Positions 17,311 to 25,472 of a DNA stretch of 64,000 bases are shown here, piece after piece. The stretch is from assembly GCA_040385245.1 (NCBI GenBank), contig JAZKHT010000008.1, positions 186,001 through 250,000 of the forward strand. Reading direction: 5' to 3'. The notes below the pieces were generated by a model. It worked only from the letters and a program-made list of their open reading frames with translations. It was not told the DNA's origin and ran no database searches. Position numbers and translations under genes: made by a program. Numbering within the stretch: position 1 is the stretch's first letter; the number at the start of each line of letters is the position of its first letter. Source of the DNA: JAZKHT01 sp040385245. Lineage in GTDB: Bacteria; Pseudomonadota; Alphaproteobacteria; Rhodobacterales; Rhodobacteraceae.

Positions 17311-18003
17311 ATGGATCTGGTCAGCACCGTGGTCAAACCGATGCACCGTGAGGGACGCCCCTTTGTGGCGGGATTTGCCGCGGCAACGGTGGTGTTGTTC
17401 CTGTTGTGGGAACCCTTGGGCTGGATCGGTCTGATCCTGACCATCTGGTGCTATTACTTTTTCCGCGATCCCAAACGTGCGGTGCCCTTTGACCCGTCGC
17501 TGATCCTGTCGCCCGCCGATGGGGTGGTGTCGCTGCTGGAACGCGCGGTGCCGCCGCCCGAACTGGGGATGGGAGAGGGGACGCGCCTGCGCGTGTCGGT
17601 GTTCATGTCGGTGTTCAACTGCCATGTGAACCGTGCACCGACTGCGGGCAAGGTGACCGAAATCGCCTATCGTCCCGGCAAATTTGTGTCCGCGCAGTTG
17701 GACAAGGCCAGCACCGATAACGAACGCAATGCCCTGGCCATTGAAATGGCGGATGGGCGCACCTTGGCCGTGGTACAGATTGCGGGTCTTGTTGCGCGCC
17801 GCATCGTGTGTTTCGCCAAAAAGGGCGACCAGTTGCGCGGCGGCCAGCGGTTCGGACTGATCCGATTTGGCTCTCGCCTTGATGTGTATCTGCCGGATGG
17901 CGTCAATCCGCTGGTGGCCATCGGTCAGACGATGATTGCAGGCGAGACGGTCATCGCCTCGCTTGACCCTGCGCAGACGGCGCGCTCTGCCGTGATGGAA
18001 TGA
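17311..18003 (+). CDS. psd: Phosphatidylserine decarboxylase proenzyme
   Basis: A 230-residue decarboxylase of the short, single-anchor type found in alphaproteobacteria. It converts phosphatidylserine to phosphatidylethanolamine at the inner membrane. One hydrophobic segment (VAGFAAATVVLFLLWEPLGWIGLILTIW, about residues 19-46; a helical hairpin) is followed by FRDP and by SPADG. The self-cleavage site is RFGSRLD with Ser188 expected to become the pyruvoyl group. The FMSVFNCHVNRAP segment is typical. ATG 17311 has AGGAA upstream; the open frame to 17122 adds unrelated residues. Its stop overlaps the pssA start (ATGA 18000-18003), so phosphatidylserine synthesis and decarboxylation are coupled. 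Confidence 0.95.
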   Translation: MDLVSTVVKPMHREGRPFVAGFAAATVVLFLLWEPLGWIGLILTIWCYYFFRDPKRAVPFDPSLILSPADGVVSLLERAVPPPELGMGEGTRLRVSVFMSVFNCHVNRAPTAGKVTEIAYRPGKFVSAQLDKASTDNERNALAIEMADGRTLAVVQIAGLVARRIVCFAKKGDQLRGGQRFGLIRFGSRLDVYLPDGVNPLVAIGQTMIAGETVIASLDPAQTARSAVME

Positions 18004-18767
18004 TGCGTCCGGCGCGCGCGATACGCAGGCTGATCGTTTCCGGCCTTCGGTTTCTGCCCAATGCCATGACCATTGCGGCGCTGATAGCCGGGATGACCGC
18101 GATCCTGTCGGCCATTCAGGGCGACATGGCGCAGGCTGCGGTGCTGGTGCTGGTGGCGGGCGGGATCGACGGCATGGATGGCCGCGTCGCGCGACGCTTT
18201 TCCTTCAACACCGAACTGGGGGCCGAGCTGGACTCGCTGGCCGATTTCGTCGATTTCGGCGTGGCCCCTGCGTTGATCCTGTATCTGTGGGCCTTCCCCG
18301 ACAATGCCGCCTACGGCTGGGTCGCGGTGCTGTGCTATACGGTGTGCTGCCTGCTGCGTCTGGCGCGGTTCAATGTGGGCAGCCGGGCCGCAAGTGACCC
18401 AAAGGTCAAGACCGGGTTTACCGGTGTGCCGTCGCCTGCGGGGGCGCTGCTGGCGTTGTTCCCGCTGTTCATCAGCCTTGCGACGGATGGGGCAATCACC
18501 GTGCCCGGCCCGCTGGTGGCGGTCTGGATGGTCTTTGTCGCGCTGATGATGATCAGCCGTGTCTCTACCCCAGCGCTGACGGTGCCCGCGCTGCCGCGAT
18601 CCTGGCTTCTGGTGCTTGGGGTCGGGGCAGGGGCATTGCTGGCGCTGTATCCCTGGCCTTTGCTGATCTGCCTCGATGCGCTGTATCTGGTGGTTCTCTT
18701 GTTCTGTGTCCTGCGGTCGCTGCGGTCCGACCCATCCCCCGAACAAGGCCCCGATCGAGGAGAGTGA
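18000..18767 (+). CDS. pssA: CDP-diacylglycerol-serine O-phosphatidyltransferase
   Basis: A 255-residue polytopic membrane enzyme that makes phosphatidylserine from CDP-diacylglycerol and serine. The CDP-alcohol phosphotransferase signature is complete: DGRVAR, eight residues, then GAELDSLAD, giving D-G-x2-A-R-x8-G-x3-D-x3-D. About eight hydrophobic helices surround it. The start overlaps psd by four bases, and pmtA begins four bases after its stop. The three genes form a compact phosphatidylserine to phosphatidylethanolamine to phosphatidylcholine route. Confidence 0.95.
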   Translation: MMRPARAIRRLIVSGLRFLPNAMTIAALIAGMTAILSAIQGDMAQAAVLVLVAGGIDGMDGRVARRFSFNTELGAELDSLADFVDFGVAPALILYLWAFPDNAAYGWVAVLCYTVCCLLRLARFNVGSRAASDPKVKTGFTGVPSPAGALLALFPLFISLATDGAITVPGPLVAVWMVFVALMMISRVSTPALTVPALPRSWLLVLGVGAGALLALYPWPLLICLDALYLVVLLFCVLRSLRSDPSPEQGPDRGE

Positions 18768-18771
18768 CCTG

Positions 18772-19389
18772 ATGGAACTTCACGCTGTGGCGCGGTCTTA
18801 CGCGCGGTGGGCCCCGGTCTATGATCACACCTTTGGTGCGGTGACCCACGCCGGGCGGCGGAAAGCCACACAGTTCATGAACACCGCAGGCGGCAGCGTG
18901 CTAGAGGTTGGTGTGGGCACTGGTCTGGCTTTGGGTGCCTATGCGCCATCGGTGCAGGTCACCGGCATCGACTACAGCGAAGACATGCTGAACAAGGCCC
19001 GCGCACGGGTTGAAGAAGACGGTCTGACGCATGTGCGCAGCCTGCGCCAGATGGATGCCCGCGCGCTCGACTTTGCCGACGGGGCGTTTGACCATGTCGC
19101 GGCCATGCACGTGCTGTCGGTCGTCCCCGACCCCGAGGTGGTGGTGACGGAAATGGCCCGCGTCTGCCGCCCCGGCGGCAATGTGCTGATCGTGAACCAT
19201 TTTTCCAGCGCCAAGGGCGTGCTGGCCCTGATCGAGCGGATCACTGCCCCCCTGGACCACCTGTTGGGTTGGCACAGCGATTTCGACCGCGCGCGCGTGA
19301 TGACCGATCCGTCCTTGCACCTGATGGACGACGTGCAGTTACCGCCCTTCGGCATGATGACCTACCTGCGCTTTCGCAAGGCGGGCTAA
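18772..19389 (+). CDS. pmtA: Phosphatidylethanolamine N-methyltransferase, PmtA type
   Basis: A 205-residue soluble SAM-dependent methyltransferase of the size of the Rhodobacter-type PmtA, which methylates phosphatidylethanolamine three times to phosphatidylcholine. Motif I is VLEVGVGTGLALGAY (about residues 43-57), motif II includes GIDYSEDMLNKAR, and AMHVLSVVPDPE and RVCRPGGNVLIVNHF follow. ATG 18772 has GAGGAGA upstream and is four bases after the pssA stop; the frame further upstream only shadows pssA. Its position directly behind psd and pssA is the strongest support for this role; by sequence alone it could also be a ubiquinone-type methyltransferase. It ends two bases from the convergent lhgO. 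Confidence 0.88.
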   Translation: MELHAVARSYARWAPVYDHTFGAVTHAGRRKATQFMNTAGGSVLEVGVGTGLALGAYAPSVQVTGIDYSEDMLNKARARVEEDGLTHVRSLRQMDARALDFADGAFDHVAAMHVLSVVPDPEVVVTEMARVCRPGGNVLIVNHFSSAKGVLALIERITAPLDHLLGWHSDFDRARVMTDPSLHLMDDVQLPPFGMMTYLRFRKAG

Positions 19390-19391
19390 GG

Positions 19392-20579
19392 TCAAAGTCC
19401 CATGCGGTCCGCGATCATGTCGGATATCGGCAGGGCGGATGTGGCGGCGGGCGAGGGCGCGTTGCAGACAAACAGCATCCGTTCGGTCGATTGGAACAGG
19501 AAATCCTGCACCATCGTGCCGTCGCGCAGAACCGCCTGCGCGCGGATGCCGGTGGGATAGGGGCCAAGGTCCGATAGCTGCAACCCCGGCGCATATTTGC
19601 GGCACTGGTCCAGATAGCCGCGCTTCCACAGCGAATCCCGCATCTCGCGCGCGCCCGTTCTGATCTGCCGACGCGCCAGCCGCCAGAACCCGTCAAAGCC
19701 CGCCATATCGGCCACATCGCGCAGGGACAGATCGGCGCGACCATACCCTTCGCGCGCAAGGCCCAATACGGCATTGGGGCCGACGGTGACGCTGCCGTCG
19801 ATCATCATGGTCAGATGCACGCCAAGGAAAGGCAGATCGGGGTCCGGCACCGGATAGATCAGGTGGTTGACGATGCCGTTCAGATGCGGCGGCAGGCGGT
19901 AGTACTCGCCGCGAAACGGGATGATGCGGAAATCGGGGTCCAGCCCCGCCATCCGCGCCAACCGGTCTGCCTGCAACCCGCCGCAGACAACGATCCGCCC
20001 CGCCATCAGCGATTGCGCGCCGTGGGTGATGGTGACGCCGCTTGCGCCTTCCTCCAGCCGCGTCACCTGCGCGCCAAGCCGGATCTCGCCGCCCATATCG
20101 CGGATCAGCCCGGCCAGCCGGTCGCAGATCGCCTTGTAATCGACGATGCCGGTTTCCTGCACCAGCAGGGCGCCCAAACCGGTGATCTGCGGCTCCAACC
20201 GGCGCAGGGCGGGGGCGTCCAGCACATCGATGGTCAGATCGTTCTGCACCGCGCGGGCGTGCAGGGTTTCCATCCGCGTCAGTTCCGTGTCGTTGGTGGC
20301 AACGATCAGCTTGCCCGTCAGCCGCCACGGCACGTCATGCGCATCGGCAAAGGCCTTAGTGGCGTCGCATCCGGCCCGGCACAGCCGCGCCTTCAGGCTA
20401 CCGGGGGCATAATAGACCCCGGCATGAATGACGCCAGAGTTGCGCCCCGTCTGGTGGCGGGCCAGTCCCGGCTCTTTTTCCAGCAGCACCAGCCGCGCGC
20501 CGGGCTGGCGTTGCAGCAGGGTATAGGCGGTGGCCAGCCCGACGATCCCGCCACCGATGACGCACAGATCATAGGTCAT
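19392..20579 (-). CDS. lhgO: L-2-hydroxyglutarate oxidase (LhgO family)
   Basis: A 395-residue FAD-dependent oxidoreductase of the DAO fold. GGGIVGLATAY (about residues 8-18) is the dinucleotide-binding motif, followed by EKEPGLARHQTGRNSGVIHAG, which is characteristic of LhgO, and by PFRGEYYRL in the substrate region. It oxidises L-2-hydroxyglutarate to 2-oxoglutarate and passes electrons to the membrane quinone pool. Its ATG lies inside the stop of the upstream ThDP enzyme (20576-20579, ATGA), implying translation coupling and a shared 2-oxoacid role. It is the last gene of the leftward run starting at 27321. Confidence 0.9.
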   Translation of the reverse strand: MTYDLCVIGGGIVGLATAYTLLQRQPGARLVLLEKEPGLARHQTGRNSGVIHAGVYYAPGSLKARLCRAGCDATKAFADAHDVPWRLTGKLIVATNDTELTRMETLHARAVQNDLTIDVLDAPALRRLEPQITGLGALLVQETGIVDYKAICDRLAGLIRDMGGEIRLGAQVTRLEEGASGVTITHGAQSLMAGRIVVCGGLQADRLARMAGLDPDFRIIPFRGEYYRLPPHLNGIVNHLIYPVPDPDLPFLGVHLTMMIDGSVTVGPNAVLGLAREGYGRADLSLRDVADMAGFDGFWRLARRQIRTGAREMRDSLWKRGYLDQCRKYAPGLQLSDLGPYPTGIRAQAVLRDGTMVQDFLFQSTERMLFVCNAPSPAATSALPISDMIADRMGL

Positions 20580-22246
20580 GGCCCGGATTTCGCCGCCAAC
20601 CCCGCCGCCCTGATCTGCGACAAGGACCGCCCCGGTGTCAGCGCGTCAGGATCGGTCAGGCAGTGCAGGATCGCGGGCTTGCCGCTGGCCACGGCGCGGC
20701 GCAGGGCGGGCAGGAAGTCTGCCGTCGCCTCGATCCGTTCGCCATGGCCGCCAAACGCGCGGGCCATGTCGGCAAAATCGGGATTGCACAAGGTGGTTGC
20801 ACTGACCCGGCCCGGATAATCCCGTTCCTGATGCATGCGGATGGTGCCATACATGCCGTTGTCCACAACGACGACGATGATGGGCAGATCATACTGCACC
20901 GCCGTGGCGAACTCCTGCCCGGTCATCAGGAAACACCCATCGCCCGCAAAGGCGACAACCGTCTTTTCCGGCATCGACCGTTTGGCCGCCACAGCCGCAG
21001 GCACGCCATAGCCCATTGACCCCGACGTGGGCGCAAGTTGGGTGCCAAAGCGGCGATAGCGGTGATAGCGGTGCACCCAGATCGCGTAATTGCCCGCCCC
21101 GTTGCAGATGATCGCATCGGCGGGCAATTCGTCCCGCAGGGCGCACATGACCTGCCCCATGTTGAACGCCCCGGGCACGGTCGTGGGCGCATCCGACCAA
21201 TCCCCAAACAGCGTGTGCCCTTCGGCAATCAGATCGGCGCGTGGCGTGGTCCCGGACAGCCCCGCCACGGCGTTCAGAAACGCCCGTGGCGTGACGTTGA
21301 AGGCAAGGTCGGGACGATAGACGCGGCCCAGTTCCTCGGCCCCCGGATGAACGTGGATCAGGGTTTGCGCAGGCTTCGGGATGCCGAGCAGGGTGTAGGA
21401 CTGGCTGGGCATTTCCGACAACCGCCCACCCAGCAACAACACCAGATCGCTGCGGTGGACATAGTCCACCAGTTTGGGGTTCGCACCCGGACCAAGATCA
21501 CCGATATAATGCGGATGCTCCGGGTCAAACCGATCCTGCCTGCGGAAGGACGCGGCGACGGGGCAGGCAAAGCGGCTGGCAAAATCCTGCACCTGCGCCA
21601 CCGCCTCCGCATCCCAGCCGCTGCCGCCCACGATGATCAGGGGGCGCGTGGCCGCGTTCAGACGATCCGCCAATTCTGCCAGCGCCGCCGCACTGGGGGC
21701 CGCATCCGCCGCGCGCATCGCGGGTGCGGGCAGAGCAGGTGTCACATCGGTCAGCACATCTTCGGGCAGGGCGATGACAACCGGGCCGGGACGCCCCGAG
21801 GTTGCAACATGGAACGCGCGGCTGATCACTTCGGGGATGCGGTCGGCGTGGTCAATCTCGGTCACCCATTTCGACATGGTGCCGAACACGGCGCGGTAAT
21901 CCAGTTCCTGAAACGCCTCACGCTCGCGCATGGACGTTTCGATCTGGCCGACGAACAGGATCATCGGCGTGCTGTCCTGCATCGCGATATGCACCCCGGC
22001 CGAGGCATTGGTGGCCCCCGGCCCGCGCGTGACCATGCAGATGCCGGGCAGGCCGGTCAGCTTGCCCTGCGCTTCTGCCATGATCGCAGCCCCGCCTTCC
22101 TGACGGCAGACGGTGACGCGCACATCCGCATCATGCAGCGCGTCCAACACCGCAAGATAGCTTTCGCCGGGCACGCAGAACACATCCGTCACACCCTGTT
22201 GCAACAGGCAGTCAACGACGCTCTGCCCTCCGGTTCTGGTTGTCAT
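20576..22246 (-). CDS. ThDP-dependent enzyme, acetolactate-synthase-like
   Basis: A 556-residue thiamin-diphosphate enzyme with the three domains of the acetolactate synthase / oxoacid decarboxylase fold. The catalytic Glu50 lies in VCRQEGGAA; GRPGPVVIALPEDV closes the first domain; GDGCFLMTGQEFATA with VDNGMYG is the ThDP-Mg motif near the C-terminus. True acetolactate synthases usually have an ilvH subunit nearby and none is seen, so it may act on another 2-oxoacid. ATG 22246 fits the family's N-terminus; the frame to 22393 overlaps the upstream gene. It is coupled to lhgO and follows the SAF-domain dehydrogenase by 46 bases. Confidence 0.85.
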   Translation of the reverse strand: MTTRTGGQSVVDCLLQQGVTDVFCVPGESYLAVLDALHDADVRVTVCRQEGGAAIMAEAQGKLTGLPGICMVTRGPGATNASAGVHIAMQDSTPMILFVGQIETSMREREAFQELDYRAVFGTMSKWVTEIDHADRIPEVISRAFHVATSGRPGPVVIALPEDVLTDVTPALPAPAMRAADAAPSAAALAELADRLNAATRPLIIVGGSGWDAEAVAQVQDFASRFACPVAASFRRQDRFDPEHPHYIGDLGPGANPKLVDYVHRSDLVLLLGGRLSEMPSQSYTLLGIPKPAQTLIHVHPGAEELGRVYRPDLAFNVTPRAFLNAVAGLSGTTPRADLIAEGHTLFGDWSDAPTTVPGAFNMGQVMCALRDELPADAIICNGAGNYAIWVHRYHRYRRFGTQLAPTSGSMGYGVPAAVAAKRSMPEKTVVAFAGDGCFLMTGQEFATAVQYDLPIIVVVVDNGMYGTIRMHQERDYPGRVSATTLCNPDFADMARAFGGHGERIEATADFLPALRRAVASGKPAILHCLTDPDALTPGRSLSQIRAAGLAAKSGP

Positions 22247-22292
22247 GGGATATCCGTTCCTGATGCGTTTGGCTGACGTTCTAGCCCCAAGA

Positions 22293-23606
22293 TCACGCCT
22301 GCGAAACCCCGTCGCGCCCCCCGAAAAAGTGACGGTCCTGTTCGTCGCGCAGCCGGTCCACCAACCGCCCCGGCGGCAGGGTGACATCGTCATAGGTCAG
22401 GGCCTGATCCTTTGGCACGTCTCGCCGCAAGACACAGCCTTCGGCGACGCCCATCGGCAACAGGCGGTCGCGGCGCGTCACATCGGCGTTTTCCGCCTCG
22501 CCATAGGTCATGTAATAGCCGATGCCGTCCAATGTCTCGCCGGCCTTGAGGTCGGTTTTGGCGATGGCAACCACCTCGACCTTCGGCGCGCCGAGGGGGG
22601 CCATGACGGCATCCCCGAACAGCACGACGCGGGCGCAGGACAGCGGCACCTCGAAATGGCACAGGTGATAGGGGGTATAAAAGCTGTAAAGCGGCCCCGG
22701 TCCCAGCTTGTACAGGTCAAGGTAATGGCGCTGCTTTGGATCATCGATCGTGCCCAGCACATAGACACCCGGCCCCGGCGTGCTGCCCACCACATAGTCG
22801 ACGATGCCGCCCAGTGCGCGCAGTTCGTCCACGTCATAGAATTTGGTCAGCTCGTCCACATGGCCGCGATGGTCGCGCCCGATCATCCCGCGCTTGGGCA
22901 CGCACATGCCCGTGGCATTGGCGACGATGGCCTGTTCAAAGCTGATCTTTGATCCATCGGCAAAGCTGGTCACCATATGGGCCTTTTGCCCCCAGCGTTC
23001 CGCGAACGCCTGTTGCGTGGTGGGCGTCCGGTAGGGGTCCTGCAACCCCTTGATATTGCCGCAGACAAGCGGCGTCAGTCCGATAGAGGTGACAAAGCGG
23101 TGCAGGTTCATCTGTACGCCGGGCTGATCGCCGTCGCAGCCCGACAGGATCACCCCCGCCGCGTCCGCCTTGACCTTGAGGATGGCCCCCACCGTTCCGT
23201 CAAGTTCGGCGTTCATCAGCACCATATGCTTGCCGTGGGCGATGGCCTCCAGCACGATCTGCGCGCCGAATTCGATGGCCCCCGTCACCTCGATCAACAC
23301 ATCGATGCCCGTCACCCGGGCCAGAAGCTGCGCATCCTCGGTGATGGCCGCACGCCCCGCCCGGATCGCGTCGCCAAGGGCCGCTTCGGTGGAGACTTCG
23401 GCGATGTCCGTCACGCCCGCCTCGGCATAGGCGCGGCGGGCGGCGGCGGCGTTGCGGTTGGCGATGGCGACCAGCGCCATGCCGGGGACAGAGTTGACGA
23501 TCTGGTTCGCGATGCCACGACCCATGAACCCCGCCCCGATCATGCCGACGCGCACGGGATTGCCTGCCGCCGCGCGGCGGCGCAGGGCGGTATCGACGAT
23601 GATCAT
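22293..23606 (-). CDS. NAD(P)-dependent dehydrogenase with C-terminal SAF domain
   Basis: A 437-residue protein related to homoserine-dehydrogenase-like oxidoreductases. RVGMIGAGFMGRGIANQ (about residues 20-36) is the Rossmann motif, and LIEVTGAIEFGAQ and MNAELDGTVG follow. The C-terminal third, from about residue 355 (AIAKTDLKAGETLDGIGYYMTYGEAE), resembles a SAF/NeuB-like antifreeze-type domain. Such proteins recur in sugar-nucleotide clusters, but the exact reaction is not known to me. ATG 23606 overlaps the rfbC stop (ATGA 23603-23606); the open frame to 24050 only shadows rfbC. Confidence 0.82.
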   Translation of the reverse strand: MIIVDTALRRRAAAGNPVRVGMIGAGFMGRGIANQIVNSVPGMALVAIANRNAAAARRAYAEAGVTDIAEVSTEAALGDAIRAGRAAITEDAQLLARVTGIDVLIEVTGAIEFGAQIVLEAIAHGKHMVLMNAELDGTVGAILKVKADAAGVILSGCDGDQPGVQMNLHRFVTSIGLTPLVCGNIKGLQDPYRTPTTQQAFAERWGQKAHMVTSFADGSKISFEQAIVANATGMCVPKRGMIGRDHRGHVDELTKFYDVDELRALGGIVDYVVGSTPGPGVYVLGTIDDPKQRHYLDLYKLGPGPLYSFYTPYHLCHFEVPLSCARVVLFGDAVMAPLGAPKVEVVAIAKTDLKAGETLDGIGYYMTYGEAENADVTRRDRLLPMGVAEGCVLRRDVPKDQALTYDDVTLPPGRLVDRLRDEQDRHFFGGRDGVSQA

Positions 23607-24139
23607 GCGCGCGTCCCTTCGATCAGGGGCCAGGCAGCATCCTTGGGGGATATCACCGCAACCGGCACCGGCCAGTCGATGCCCAAGGCGGGATCGTCGT
23701 GGCGATAGCCGCCTTCCAGCCCCGGCGTATAGAATTCCCCCACCGAATAGATCACCTCGGCCCCGTCGGTCAGGGTCAGATAGCCATGGGCGAACGACTC
23801 CGGCACATACAGCGCGCGGCGGTTGGCGGCGGACAATTCCACGCCGAAATGCTGGCGATAGGTCGGGCCTGGACGCAGATCGACGATCACATCCCAGATT
23901 GCCCCGGCGGTGCAGCGCACCAGCTTTGTCTCGGCGGCGGGGGCGTTCTGGTAATGCAGACCGCGCAGGGTGCCCGTCAGGTGGTTGAACGACAGGTTTG
24001 CCTGCGCCACCACAGGCTTCAGCCCGTGCCGTTCGAAATCCCGCGCGCAAAAGCTGCGGGCGAAAAAGCCGCGCTGGTCGCTGATCGGTTCGACGTCGAT
24101 CACATAAGCGCCCGGAAGGGGTGTTTGGGTAAAAATCAT
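23603..24139 (-). CDS. rfbC: dTDP-4-dehydrorhamnose 3,5-epimerase-like cupin
   Basis: A 178-residue RmlC-type cupin of normal length. GTLRGLHYQ carries the expected catalytic His, WDVIVDLRPGPTY the conserved Asp region, and YVPESFAHGYLTL and EFYTPGLEGG the Tyr-bearing wall of the active site. RmlC enzymes epimerise the 4-keto sugar nucleotide ring. No rfbA, rfbB or rfbD is nearby and the cluster starts with a CTP-type transferase, so the substrate may be a CDP-linked keto sugar (inference). It begins 15 bases after the glycosyltransferase stop and is coupled to the next gene. Confidence 0.9.
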   Translation of the reverse strand: MIFTQTPLPGAYVIDVEPISDQRGFFARSFCARDFERHGLKPVVAQANLSFNHLTGTLRGLHYQNAPAAETKLVRCTAGAIWDVIVDLRPGPTYRQHFGVELSAANRRALYVPESFAHGYLTLTDGAEVIYSVGEFYTPGLEGGYRHDDPALGIDWPVPVAVISPKDAAWPLIEGTRA

Positions 24140-24154
24140 GTCGTGCCTTTGTTG

Positions 24155-25363
24155 TCAGACAGCCCTGTCGGAATGGCTGCGCCGGGCTGCCTCTTTATGG
24201 TGCAGTACATTGGTCGTGGCGCCGCCCGCCATCTGGGCAAGCGTTGCCAGCCGCGCAGCCCGTGCGGTCATGCGCGCGGTTGCGGGAAGGCCCGCAATGC
24301 GCAAAACGTCGGCCCAACGGTGAAGATGGTCATGCCGGGCCAACGCCTGAGTCACGTTGCGGACTTGTGCCGCGGCCAGCCGGTCGGGGTCTGCATCCAG
24401 CTTTTTCAGAACGCTTGCCATGTCCACGGTGCCGTGCGGCACATCGATCACGGCATCCTGCCAGCCCAGATGATCGGCAAAGGCAGCGCCCGGCACGACA
24501 TCGCCCAGCAACACCGCCCCCGCTGCCACACCTTCCAGATAGCGCAACCCGAATTCGGTCTGATCCCCCCGTTCCTGCCGCGCGTTCACCTTGGCAAGAT
24601 AGGTCACGAAATAGCGCGACCGTTTCAGGGTGCCCGCATAGTTCGCGCGATGGGCGCGGTGGGACGTTACAAGGTTCATCCCCTGCAAGGTGCTGTAGCA
24701 ATAGAATTGTCCCGTGCGATCGGCATGGTCGATCAGGGCCCTGTGCGTCGCCTCTGTCATGTCGTTCTCACCGACGCGCAGGATATCCACGGTCCGCTCC
24801 GGCGGGTTGGGAAAGGGGCACAACAGCGCCGTATCCACGCCCCAGGGCAGATAGGTCACCGGCACCTTCAGCAGGGCGCGCAACGGGGCGCAGGTCTGGG
24901 CGAACGAGCAGATCACATGGTCGAACCGGTTCAGAATGTCCGCCAGATGGCCGAGGTTCGCCAGATCGTTGATCCACATCTCTTGCAGCCAACAGACTGC
25001 AAAGCCCGCATTGCGTCGCCAGTTCCGCACCGATCCGACATAGGCAAGATCGCGCATCTGCGCCGCCGAGAAAAAGAACAGATCAACCGGCGCGTCCAAA
25101 GACAGGGGGGTGACGCCCAAGGGCAGCGCCTGCCCAAAGGGCGTGCGCCGTGACAGCCACCGCTGTGCCGCCATCAGCCGGGGCCTGCCGTTGGAGCGCA
25201 GCGTCAGGACAAGCGCATCATCCAGATCATGGGCAATCGCGTCTTCATACTCATACCCGCAGGACCGGGACACATGCCGTTCAAACCCGCGCAAGGTCAG
25301 CACCGCAACGCGCGGACCGGCAGCCGTTTGCGGCGACAGACCTTCCGTCACTGCGTCGGACAT
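24155..25363 (-). CDS. Glycosyltransferase, GT-B/CgeB-like
   Basis: A 402-residue cytoplasmic protein resembling GT-B transferases of the CgeB type. The C-terminal half carries TEFGLRYLEGVAAGAVLLGD, which matches the conserved Glu and Gly-Ala region that binds the sugar donor, and VTYLPWGVDTALLCPFP near the middle. I chose ATG 25363 (MSDAVTEG), which has GAAGGGA nine bases upstream; the frame to 25507 is low in family character. It sits between the epimerase (109-base gap) and rfbC, so it probably transfers the sugar made by this cluster. Donor and acceptor are unknown. Confidence 0.75.
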   Translation of the reverse strand: MSDAVTEGLSPQTAAGPRVAVLTLRGFERHVSRSCGYEYEDAIAHDLDDALVLTLRSNGRPRLMAAQRWLSRRTPFGQALPLGVTPLSLDAPVDLFFFSAAQMRDLAYVGSVRNWRRNAGFAVCWLQEMWINDLANLGHLADILNRFDHVICSFAQTCAPLRALLKVPVTYLPWGVDTALLCPFPNPPERTVDILRVGENDMTEATHRALIDHADRTGQFYCYSTLQGMNLVTSHRAHRANYAGTLKRSRYFVTYLAKVNARQERGDQTEFGLRYLEGVAAGAVLLGDVVPGAAFADHLGWQDAVIDVPHGTVDMASVLKKLDADPDRLAAAQVRNVTQALARHDHLHRWADVLRIAGLPATARMTARAARLATLAQMAGGATTNVLHHKEAARRSHSDRAV

Positions 25364-25472
25364 GGCAGATGTCCCTTCAAATCCGGCCATGCCGCAAGGC
25401 CAACCGCAGGCGCAGGCAGCGCCGGGCGGGCATGTATGGTCATGGCGGCGATGTGACCCAAACGATTGATCC

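Noticed and set aside
20576..22246. YerE-type branched-sugar synthase in the CDP-sugar cluster
   Set aside because: The sequence resembles general acetolactate-synthase-like oxoacid enzymes, and the rfbG/rfbH steps a YerE needs are missing.
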